Source: an uncultured bacterium
Lineage (GTDB): Bacteria > Bacillota > Clostridia > Oscillospirales > Oscillospiraceae
Direction of reading: 5' to 3'
Length of the DNA stretch: 12,768 bases
NCBI GenBank assembly: GCA_949288405.1
Contig: CASEKM010000016.1
Span: forward strand, 1 to 12,768
Both the position numbers and the translations under genes were made by a program. Below the pieces are notes generated by a model that ran no database searches, was not told where the DNA came from, and was given only the letters and a program-made list of their open reading frames with translations. Positions within the stretch are counted from its first letter, which is position 1. Each line of letters opens with the position of its first letter. Positions 6,698 through 12,078 of this stretch are shown here, one piece after another.

Positions 6698-7450
6698 TCA
6701 AATCCCTCCAAACCGGCGGGAGCGGCTCTGATAGGCCGCAATCGCCCGGTGCAGCTCCTCCTTGGAAAAGTCGGGCCACAGCACGTCGGTAAAGTAAAAC
6801 TCTGCGTAGGCGGACTGCCACAGCAGGAAATTGGACAGGCGCAGCTCCCCGCTGGGGCGGATCACCAGATCCGGGTCGGGCACCCCCCGGGAGAACAGAT
6901 AGCCGGCGAAGTGCTCCGCCGTCAGGTGGTTGGGATCGGCCCTTCCCTCCACGCAGTCCTGGGCGTAGGCCCGGGCCGCCCGGAGCAGCTCATCCCGCCC
7001 CCCGTAGTTGAGGCAGATGTTCACCTGACAGCCGTCGTACCCCTTGGAGATCTCCCGGGTGCGCCGGCACAGGTCCTGCAGCTCCTGGGGCAGGGGCGAC
7101 AGGTCCCCAAAGAACTCCATCTTCACCCGGTCCCGCTCCATGCGGCCGATGGCCTCCAGCAGATACTTCTTCAAAAGGCCCATGATGGCCTTCACTTCCT
7201 CCGCCGGGCGCTTCCAGTTCTCGGTGGAGAAGGCGTACACGGTCAGGTACTCCAGGCCGATGTCCTTGCAGTAGGTGGCGATGGTGCGGAAGTTCTCCGC
7301 TCCCGCCGCGTGGCCCGCCGTGCGGGGCAGCCCCCGCTTCTGGGCCCAGCGGCCGTTTCCGTCCATGATAATGGCGATGTGCCGGGGCAGGCGGTCAAAG
7401 TCCACCTGGACCTGCTCCGCCTCCCGCTCCTTTGATCTGAATAGGGGCAT
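6698..7450 (-). CDS. uppS: Isoprenyl transferase / undecaprenyl diphosphate synthase
   Basis: UppS is the cytosolic cis-prenyltransferase that extends farnesyl diphosphate with isopentenyl units to the C55 lipid carrier for cell-wall synthesis. The 250-residue length is typical. The signature IAIIMDGNGRWAQKRG (25-40) contains the catalytic Asp30, followed by RTAGHAAG (43-50). STENWKRP lies at 75-82, RPSGELRLSNFLLWQ at 198-212, and FTDVLWPDF at 220-228. The ATG has AGGA about eight bases upstream, in a segment that can pair with an upstream loop (see 7457-7518). It sits 76 bases after frr and two bases before cdsA, the common order in Bacillota and many other bacteria. Confidence 0.96.
   Translation of the reverse strand: MPLFRSKEREAEQVQVDFDRLPRHIAIIMDGNGRWAQKRGLPRTAGHAAGAENFRTIATYCKDIGLEYLTVYAFSTENWKRPAEEVKAIMGLLKKYLLEAIGRMERDRVKMEFFGDLSPLPQELQDLCRRTREISKGYDGCQVNICLNYGGRDELLRAARAYAQDCVEGRADPNHLTAEHFAGYLFSRGVPDPDLVIRPSGELRLSNFLLWQSAYAEFYFTDVLWPDFSKEELHRAIAAYQSRSRRFGGI
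6704..6709 (-). promoter_or_regulatory. Ribosome binding site that fixes the cdsA TTG start
   Basis: GGAGGG on the minus strand, inside the last codons of uppS, lies eight bases before TTG at 6695-6693. The protein then begins (M)VKRILVAV, a normal CdsA N-terminus leading straight into the first membrane helix. Confidence 0.8.
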
Positions 7451-7456
7451 TGCGCA

Positions 7457-7518
7457 ACATCCTAACTTTTGTGTAATGCCGGGGGAAAGCCGCTGGAGGA
7501 TGTCCCCCGGCGGCTTTC
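7457..7518 (-). promoter_or_regulatory. Interleaved inverted repeats (possible pseudoknot) before uppS
   Basis: In minus-strand order the frr-uppS gap reads: arm A1 GAAAGCCGC (7518-7510), arm B1 GCCGGGGG (7511-7504), loop with ACATCCT (7503-7497), arm A2 GCGGCTTTC (7493-7485), arm B2 CCCCCGGC (7485-7478), then AGGATGT (7463-7457) covering the uppS ribosome-binding site. A1 pairs with A2 (9 bp) and B1 with B2 (8 bp) in crossed order, with one- or two-base overlaps, so they are alternative hairpins or a pseudoknot. The loop is perfectly complementary to the ribosome-binding segment. No T-run follows, so it is not a standard terminator. A translation-control role is inference. Confidence 0.5.
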
Positions 7519-7526
7519 GCTCCCCA

Positions 7527-8081
7527 TCAGACCGCCATCAGCTCCTGTTCCTTCTTGGCGGTCAGCTCGTCAATGTCCTTGCAGCGCTTGTCGGTCAGGT
7601 CCTGCAGCTCCTTCTCCAGCTGCTTGAGGTCGTCCTCGGTGAGCTCGGAGGCCTTCTTCTTCTTCTTGAACTCCTCCATGGCGTCCCGGCGGATGTTCCG
7701 CAGGGCCACCTTGCCCTCCTCGCCGTACTTGCGCACCTGTTTAGTCAGATCCTTGCGGCGCTCCTCGGTGAGCTGGGGGAAGGCCAGGCGGATCACCTTG
7801 CCGTCGTTCTGGGGGTTGATGCCCAGGTCGGAGGTCTGGATGGCCTTCTCAATGGCCTTGAGCAGAGAGCCGTCCCAGGGCTGGATCATCAGGGTCCGGG
7901 GGTCCGGGGAGGAGATGGCGGCCACCTGGTTCAGGGGGGTGGGAGTGCCGTAGTACTCCACGGTGATCCGGTCCAGCACGCCGGCGTTGGCCCGGCCGGC
8001 CCGGACGGCGGCAAAGTTGGACTTGACCACCTCGATGGTTTTCAGCATCTTCTGATCATATGCTTTTGTCTCGGGACTCAT
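7527..8081 (-). CDS. frr: Ribosome recycling factor
   Basis: RRF works with EF-G to split the post-termination ribosome. The 184-residue length matches the family. The conserved blocks are in order: RAGRANAG (27-34), YYGTPTPLNQVA (43-54), PWDGSLLKAIEKAI (68-81), LGINPQNDGKVIRLAFPQLTEERRKDL (86-112, one continuous block) and VALRNIRRDA (125-134). The C-terminal lysine-rich helix closes the three-helix bundle. The ATG follows GGAAAGGAAG. It lies 42 bases after pyrH, so the two are probably cotranscribed. Confidence 0.97.
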   Translation of the reverse strand: MSPETKAYDQKMLKTIEVVKSNFAAVRAGRANAGVLDRITVEYYGTPTPLNQVAAISSPDPRTLMIQPWDGSLLKAIEKAIQTSDLGINPQNDGKVIRLAFPQLTEERRKDLTKQVRKYGEEGKVALRNIRRDAMEEFKKKKKASELTEDDLKQLEKELQDLTDKRCKDIDELTAKKEQELMAV

Positions 8082-8123
8082 GGTCTGATCTTCCTTTCCG
8101 TTCTAATGTCTCTCCCGCCCAGG

Positions 8124-8840
8124 TCAGCCCTGGACGATGGTTCCGATCTTCTCGCCCATCACCGCCCGGAGGATGTTCTCCGGGTCCTTCAGGGCGAACA
8201 GCAGCACGGGGATCTTGTTGTCCATGGACAGGGAGGTGGCGGTGGAGTCCATCACCTGCAGGCGCTGAGCCAGCACGTCGGAGTAGGTGATGGTGTCGTA
8301 CTTCACCGCGTCGGGCACCTTTCTGGGGTCGGCGGAGTAGACGCCGTCGATGTTCTTGGCCAGCAGGATCACGTCCGCGTCGATCTCCGCGGCCCGAAGC
8401 ACCGCCGCCGTGTCGGTGGAGAAGAAGGGGTTGCCGGTGCCGCAGCCGAAGATGACCACTCTCCCCTTCTCCAGGTGGCGGATGGCCCGGGAACGGATGT
8501 ACGGCTCGGCGATGGCCCGCATCTCGATGGCGGTCTGGACCCGGACCTCCACGCCCTTCTGCTCCAGCACGTCGGCCACGGCCAGGGCGTTGATGGCGGT
8601 GGCCAGCATGCCCATGTGGTCGGCGCGGACGCGCACCATCCGGTCGCCGCCGTCCTTGACGCCCCGCCAGAAGTTTCCGCCGCCTACCACGATGCCCACC
8701 TGGACCCCCAGCTGGACACAGCGCTTGACCACGTCGCACACCTCTCCGATGACATTGAAGTCCAGGCCCCGGGATGCGTCTCCCGCCAGGGCCTCGCCGC
8801 TGATCTTCAGCAGCACCCGCTTATACTTTGGACTTTCCAT
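8124..8840 (-). CDS. pyrH: UMP kinase
   Basis: PyrH phosphorylates UMP to UDP, a cytosolic hexamer of the amino-acid-kinase fold. The 238-residue protein has KISGEAL (12-18), VVGGGNFWRG (51-60), RADHMGMLAT (72-81), GTGNPFFSTDTAA (134-146) and KNIDGVYSADP (162-172), all expected for phosphate, nucleotide and acceptor binding. The ATG has a strong AAGGAGG six bases upstream. It is the first gene of the pyrH-frr-uppS-cdsA run. Elsewhere rpsB and tsf usually come before it; here a divergent ZIP transporter and its own promoter come instead. Confidence 0.97.
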   Translation of the reverse strand: MESPKYKRVLLKISGEALAGDASRGLDFNVIGEVCDVVKRCVQLGVQVGIVVGGGNFWRGVKDGGDRMVRVRADHMGMLATAINALAVADVLEQKGVEVRVQTAIEMRAIAEPYIRSRAIRHLEKGRVVIFGCGTGNPFFSTDTAAVLRAAEIDADVILLAKNIDGVYSADPRKVPDAVKYDTITYSDVLAQRLQVMDSTATSLSMDNKIPVLLFALKDPENILRAVMGEKIGTIVQG

Positions 8841-8881
8841 AAAACCCCTCCTTGGTGGGATATAAAAAAACGTTCTTTCTT

Positions 8882-8910
8882 ATTTTAATATAATTATCCC
8901 CGTTTGCCTA
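8882..8910 (-). promoter_or_regulatory. Probable promoter of pyrH-frr-uppS-cdsA
   Basis: Minus-strand TAGGCA (8910-8905, 4/6 to the -35 consensus) and TAAAAT (8887-8882, 5/6 to the -10) are 17 bases apart in the only A/T-rich stretch between pyrH and the ZIP gene. The ATG is about 40 bases downstream. Confidence 0.55.
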
Positions 8911-8918
8911 GTGCTTCT

Positions 8919-8934
8919 TGTAAAATTTTTTACA
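8919..8934. promoter_or_regulatory. Palindromic operator candidate between pyrH and the ZIP gene
   Basis: TGTAAAATTTTTTACA is a perfect 7-bp inverted repeat with a 2-base spacer in the shared divergent promoter region, nine bases upstream of the pyrH -35. It could bind a dimeric regulator of the ZIP gene, perhaps a metal sensor. It does not match a box I know well enough to name. Confidence 0.4.
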
Positions 8935-8960
8935 TTCCCTTTTCATCCGCCCTGCGGGCA

Positions 8961-9042
8961 CCGCCGCGCCCCCGGCGGCATAGGCTGAGACAGCGCATCC
9001 CCAATCACAGCGGCCCGGGACCTGTTCCGGGCCGGGAAAGGA
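8961..9042 (+). promoter_or_regulatory. Structured leader and ribosome binding site of the ZIP gene
   Basis: Two hairpins lie upstream of the ZIP start: CCGCCG/CGGCGG (8961-8966 and 8973-8978) and GGCCCGG/CCGGGCC (9012-9018 and 9027-9033), the second extendable by two more pairs. The ribosome binding site AAAGGA (9037-9042) begins four bases after the second hairpin and lies eight bases before the TTG start. I could not identify a clear plus-strand promoter. Confidence 0.45.
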
Positions 9043-9050
9043 ATCTCGCC

Positions 9051-9842
9051 TTGACACACGCGCTTTTCTGGGCCGCGGGCGGCACCGGCTTCACCTTCCT
9101 GATGACCGCCCTGGGCTCTGCCACCGTCTTTTTGTTCCGGGAGCGGGTCAGCCGCCGACTGCACCGGCTGCTGCTGGGCTTCGCCGCCGGGGTGATGATC
9201 GCCGCCAGCATGTGGTCCCTGCTCATCCCCGCCATCCAGGCGGCGGAGGAGGCCGGTCTCCCCGGCTGGTTCCCCGCCGCCGGCGGCTCCGCCCTGGGCG
9301 TCCTCTTCCTGGTGTCCATGGACGCCCTGCTCCCCCACCTGACCCCCGCCTTTCTCCAGGGGCCCAGAGAGGAGTCCGGCCGCCGCAGCGCCCTGCTGGT
9401 GCTGGCCATCGCCATGCACAACATCCCCGAAGGGATGGCGGTGGGCATCTCCTTCGCCCTGGCCGCCCAGGGGGACCCCACCCTGCTCCCCGCCGCCCTG
9501 GCCCTCGCCCTGGGCATCGGCATTCAGAACTTCCCGGAGGGGGCGGCCATCTCCCTCCCCCTGCGGCAGACGGGCATCAGCCGGGGCCGCTCCTTCCTGC
9601 TGGGGGCCGCCTCTGGGGCGGTGGAGCCCGTGGCCGCTCTGCTCACCGTCCTGGCCGCCGGGGCGGTGGAGCCCCTCATGCCCTGGCTGCTCTCCTTCGC
9701 CGCGGGGGCCATGCTCTACGTAGTGGTGGAGGAGCTCATCCCCGAGGCCAATCTGCGCCACGACCACGAGACCCACGGCGGCACCTTCGGCGTCATGGCC
9801 GGTTTTCTCATTATGATGATCCTGGACGTGGCCCTGGGGTGA
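9051..9842 (+). CDS. ZIP-family divalent metal transporter (GufA type)
   Basis: The 263-residue membrane protein should import Zn2+ or a related divalent metal. The membrane-helix-4 motif HNIPEG is at 123-128 and the helix-5 motif QNFPEG at 159-164, the His/Gln pattern of GufA-like bacterial ZIPs, and together they form the metal site. A third conserved element, EELIPE, is near the C-terminus, followed by the His-rich HDHETHGG. The N-terminal helix begins at once with the TTG start at 9051, which has AAAGGA eight bases before it. The frame stays open back to an ATG at 8904, but that lies in the pyrH promoter and would add a basic, non-conserved tail. It is divergent from pyrH. The metal is not decided by sequence. 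Confidence 0.9.
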   Translation: MTHALFWAAGGTGFTFLMTALGSATVFLFRERVSRRLHRLLLGFAAGVMIAASMWSLLIPAIQAAEEAGLPGWFPAAGGSALGVLFLVSMDALLPHLTPAFLQGPREESGRRSALLVLAIAMHNIPEGMAVGISFALAAQGDPTLLPAALALALGIGIQNFPEGAAISLPLRQTGISRGRSFLLGAASGAVEPVAALLTVLAAGAVEPLMPWLLSFAAGAMLYVVVEELIPEANLRHDHETHGGTFGVMAGFLIMMILDVALG

Positions 9843-9851
9843 AGCACAGAG

Positions 9852-9909
9852 GTTCCCCTGCAGGGGGCGCCGTCCGTTCCTTTTCCAGGGGAACGGCCGG
9901 TGGACGGCG
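9852..9909. other. Interleaved inverted repeats after the ZIP gene
   Basis: GTTCCCCTG (9852-9860) pairs with CAGGGGAAC (9886-9894), and CGCCGTCC (9868-9875) pairs with GGACGGCG (9902-9909), in crossed order. A nested alternative hairpin CCGTTCC/GGAACGG (9874-9880 and 9890-9896) also exists. It lies ten bases after the ZIP stop and may form the message 3' end, though no T-run follows. Confidence 0.5.
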
Positions 9910-9974
9910 GGCACAGAAGCCGGTCCTTCTTTCGCAAAGTAGTCCACATAAATGGAACATCCCTCAGATACGGC

Positions 9975-9994
9975 GGGAGGGGCAGTCCCCTCCC
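9975..9994. repeat. Perfect GC hairpin in the ZIP-CoA-transferase gap
   Basis: GGGAGGGG (9975-9982) and CCCCTCCC (9987-9994) make an 8-bp stem with the loop CAGT. No T-run follows on either strand. It looks like part of the run of palindromic elements that fills 9843-10572, where I see no credible gene. Confidence 0.5.
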
Positions 9995-10076
9995 CAACGA
10001 TTCTCCAGAAGCTCTTCCGGGATTTGGCCTCCCGCCAAGACGCACATCAGAAAAGGGAATATGTGAAATCCTGGAC

Positions 10077-10102
10077 GGGCGGGTCACGGACCCGCCCCTA
10101 CG
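10077..10102. repeat. Palindromic repeat module ending in CCCCTACG
   Basis: GGGCGGGTC (10077-10085) and GACCCGCCC (10089-10097) form a 9-bp stem with a 3-base loop, running into CCTACG. The same CCCTACG end appears, in both orientations, at 10182-10189 and 10241-10248, so these are related modules of an intergenic repeat family. Confidence 0.6.
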
Positions 10103-10150
10103 CACCTCATCCGCCTCGCTTCGCTCGGCACCTTCCCCTAAAGGGGAAGG
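10103..10150. repeat. Dispersed-repeat-like element with CCTTCCCC/GGGGAAGG hairpin
   Basis: A stretch with CGCCTCGCTTCGCTCGGCA (10113-10131) leads into the hairpin CCTTCCCCT/AGGGGAAGG (10131-10139 and 10142-10150). I recall similar sequence as a frequent intergenic repeat in gut Oscillospiraceae, often mis-called as short proteins; this is memory, not a search. Confidence 0.5.
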
Positions 10151-10181
10151 CTTTCGGGCGGCTGATAGCTGTTCTTTCTTT

Positions 10182-10248
10182 CCGTAGGGGCCGGACACTG
10201 GCCGGCCCGCAGATGTACACGGCGCGTCCAGGAGGCCGCGCCCTACGG
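10182..10248. repeat. Composite palindromic repeat with CCGTAGGG/CCCTACGG ends
   Basis: The outer arms CCGTAGGG (10182-10189) and CCCTACGG (10241-10248) enclose two hairpins: GGGCCGG/CCGGCCC (10188-10194 and 10202-10208) and GGCGCG/CGCGCC (10221-10226 and 10237-10242). This bounded 67-bp unit looks like a small mobile or structural intergenic element with no coding capacity. Confidence 0.55.
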
Positions 10249-10410
10249 CCCAGCACCAGCTGTCACCTGCTCGGCAAAGCCAGGCGCGGCTGTGGGACCG
10301 CACCAACAACAATTTTGGAACAGCCAGGCCCCAGTGGGCCGGATTGGACCGCAGAAAGTCACTCAAATTTTGCGTGCCGGAAATATTGCAAAACCTAACA
10401 AGTACGCGTC

Positions 10411-10551
10411 CCCCATAATGGGGTCCGGGGAAAGCGGTCCTATGGACCTAGGCAGAGCGAAGCGAAGCCGTAGTCCATCGGCCGTGTCCCCGGCGGCGTT
10501 TTGGTGACTTTGCCGCCGCGGGCAAAGTCACTCGCCGCCCGCAGGCGGCGA
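10411..10551. repeat. Cluster of nested palindromes downstream of the CoA-transferase
   Basis: In order: CCCCAT/ATGGGG (10411-10416, 10418-10423); outer arms CCGGGGA/TCCCCGG (10425-10431, 10487-10493) enclosing ATGGAC/GTCCAT (10442-10447, 10473-10478); TGACTTTGCC/GGCAAAGTCA (10505-10514, 10521-10530); TCGCCGCC/GGCGGCGA (10532-10539, 10544-10551). The last two lie just past the CoA-transferase stop and may end its transcript, though without a T-run. AAAGTCACTC occurs directly repeated at 10355-10364 and 10524-10533. Confidence 0.55.
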
Positions 10552-10572
10552 AATCCCCCTGCGCAACTTAGC

Positions 10573-11895
10573 TTAATAAAAGTTCTCCCTCGCGTACCGC
10601 AGCAGCTCCTCCCGGAAATCCGGGTGGGCGATAGCGGCCAGGGCCTCCGCCCGCTCCCGCAGGGTCTTGCCGGAGAGCTTGGCCACCCCGTACTCGGTGG
10701 CCACATACTGGAGCATGGTGCGGGGGGCGGACACGGTGCTCCCCCCGGCGATGCAGGGGACGATGTTGGACTTCAGGGTGCCGTCCTTCTTCTTGTGGGT
10801 GGCGTTCAGGCAGACGAAGCCCTTGCCCCCCTTGGAGCGGTAGGCCCCCTCCAGGAAATCCATCTGGCCTCCGATGCCGGACAGCTGCCGGGTGCCGGCG
10901 GACTCTCCGTTCTCCTGGCCCATCAGGTCCACCTCCACCCCGCCGTTGATGCTGATCACATTACTCATGCGGCTGATGCGCTCCACCGAGTGGACGTAGT
11001 CCACATCTCCCGGGCGGAACAGCTGGGGCTCCTGATCCAACCAGTCGTACAGCTCCTGGGAGCCCATAGCCAGATTCCAGGTGGACCACCCCCGGTCCAC
11101 CTCTTTTTTCGCGTTGGTCAGCTTGCCCGCCTTCCAAAGCTCCAGAAAGGCGTCGCTGATGGTCCCCGTGTGGCAGCCCAGGTCGGTCCGGTCCGACTGG
11201 GAGAGCAGCTTGGCCACGGTGAAGGGCACGCCGCCCACCCCCAGGGACAGCACCGCCCCGTCGGGGATCTCCTCCACCACCAGCCTGGCGATCTGGAGAT
11301 CGGTCTCGCTGGGGGCGCGGTAGCTGCGCTCCGGCAGGGGCTCGTGCTCCCCCTCCACCACATAGTCCGCCTCATTCAGGTGGACCCGGTGGGAGCCCTC
11401 CACCCCCTGGAGCCGGGGCAGCCTCTCGTTGATCTCAAAGATCACGGTGCGGGCGCTCTCAAAAATGGTCCGCCAGGCGTAGTTGGAGATGCCCAGGCCG
11501 CAGTACCCCTTTTCGTCCGGCCGGGACACCGGCACGAAGGCCACGTCGCAGCGGATGTGTCCGTCCCGGTACAGATAGGGCAGGGACCGGAGCATGGCGG
11601 GCATGAACTTCACCAGCCCCTTGGCCTGGAGCTTGCGCTCATAATCCCCGATGTGCCAGCTGTAGTATGTAAAGGACGCCTGCTCCGGGTCCTGCTCCAC
11701 CACCTCGATCCGGGGGCGGATCACCAGGCCGCCCCGGATCTTCACGTCCCGCACCTGGCCCGCGCGCCCGGCCAGGGCCCGGTCCAGCAGCTCCGGGAAC
11801 CCGGCTCCGAAGCCGTAGTCCACCCAGTCCCCATCCCGAACCGCCTGGACCGCCTCCTCAGGCGTGACAAAATTCGTCTGTCTCATCTCTCTCAT
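10573..11895 (-). CDS. Family I CoA-transferase (4-hydroxybutyrate/butyryl-CoA:acetate CoA-transferase type), catalytic Glu replaced
   Basis: The protein belongs to the acetyl-CoA hydrolase/transferase family, whose members move CoA between acids such as butyrate, 4-hydroxybutyrate and acetate in clostridial fermentation. With the ATG at 11895 it has 440 residues, the usual length. GVGGVP (219-224) and SGIGGQMDF (339-347) match the conserved CoA-site glycine loops, and HPDFREEL near the C-terminus is typical. From memory of the Clostridium aminobutyricum enzyme, whose catalytic Glu238 lies in H-S-E-M-I-S-D, the same block here reads H-T-G-T-I-S-D (242-248), with Gly244 (codon GGG, 11166-11164). 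It may be inactive, use another residue, or belong to a divergent subfamily. AAGGAG lies eight bases before the ATG; a GTG at 11904 overlaps that site and is rejected. It is monocistronic with its own promoter. The acid substrate is not determined. Confidence 0.88.
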   Translation of the reverse strand: MREMRQTNFVTPEEAVQAVRDGDWVDYGFGAGFPELLDRALAGRAGQVRDVKIRGGLVIRPRIEVVEQDPEQASFTYYSWHIGDYERKLQAKGLVKFMPAMLRSLPYLYRDGHIRCDVAFVPVSRPDEKGYCGLGISNYAWRTIFESARTVIFEINERLPRLQGVEGSHRVHLNEADYVVEGEHEPLPERSYRAPSETDLQIARLVVEEIPDGAVLSLGVGGVPFTVAKLLSQSDRTDLGCHTGTISDAFLELWKAGKLTNAKKEVDRGWSTWNLAMGSQELYDWLDQEPQLFRPGDVDYVHSVERISRMSNVISINGGVEVDLMGQENGESAGTRQLSGIGGQMDFLEGAYRSKGGKGFVCLNATHKKKDGTLKSNIVPCIAGGSTVSAPRTMLQYVATEYGVAKLSGKTLRERAEALAAIAHPDFREELLRYARENFY

Positions 11896-11903
11896 GGTCG
11901 ACA

Positions 11904-11909
11904 CTCCTT
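11904..11909 (-). promoter_or_regulatory. Ribosome binding site that fixes the CoA-transferase ATG
   Basis: AAGGAG on the minus strand lies eight bases before the ATG at 11895-11893. The in-frame GTG at 11904-11902 begins inside this site and cannot use it. Confidence 0.8.
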
Positions 11910-11948
11910 CTTCTCATGTGGCTGCACAGCTCCACTTCTGTCTGCACC

Positions 11949-11978
11949 ATTATAGCAAAGGAGCCCGGTCCGCCGCAA
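11949..11978 (-). promoter_or_regulatory. Promoter of the CoA-transferase gene
   Basis: The minus strand has a consensus TATAAT (11954-11949) preceded by TGC, an extended -10, with TTGCGG (11978-11973) 18 bases further upstream. The ATG is about 53 bases downstream of the -10. Confidence 0.75.
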
Positions 11979-12020
11979 GCCTCCGCCGCCCTGAGGGCGG
12001 CCATTCCGCCCGGAAATCAG

Positions 12021-12058
12021 ATTCCGGCGGCCGCTCCTGACTGGAGTGCCGCCGGAAT
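12021..12058. other. Perfect inverted repeat between the CoA-transferase promoter and dprA
   Basis: ATTCCGGCGGC (12021-12031) and GCCGCCGGAAT (12048-12058) are perfect 11-bp arms. The 16-base loop itself contains CTCC and GGAG. No T-run follows on either strand. It ends about 20 bases before the frame of the dprA fragment opens, so it may mark an old junction or be a regulator site. Confidence 0.55.
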
Positions 12059-12078
12059 GTTCCCCTGGAATACCTTGA

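Noticed and set aside
8950..9045. A TPP-riboswitch-like pattern in the ZIP leader (GGCTGAGA, then ACCTG)
   Set aside because: The upstream GGGG segment and the downstream pyrophosphate-binding block are missing or wrong, and a ZIP transporter is not an expected target. Chance similarity is more likely.
9716..10366. A 216-codon minus-strand open frame across the ZIP-CoA-transferase gap
   Set aside because: It begins inside the palindromic repeat region and ends antisense to the ZIP gene. Its product is biased translation of repeats (for example PLGEGAERSEADEVRRG), not a conserved protein.
9843..10572. A CRISPR array or insertion sequence in the long gene-free gap
   Set aside because: The repeats are unevenly spaced palindromes without regular spacers, and no cas gene, transposase or clear terminal inverted repeats with target duplications were seen.
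10501..11955. A 484-codon plus-strand open frame
   Set aside because: It is antisense to the CoA-transferase, whose motifs are clear, and shows no family features.
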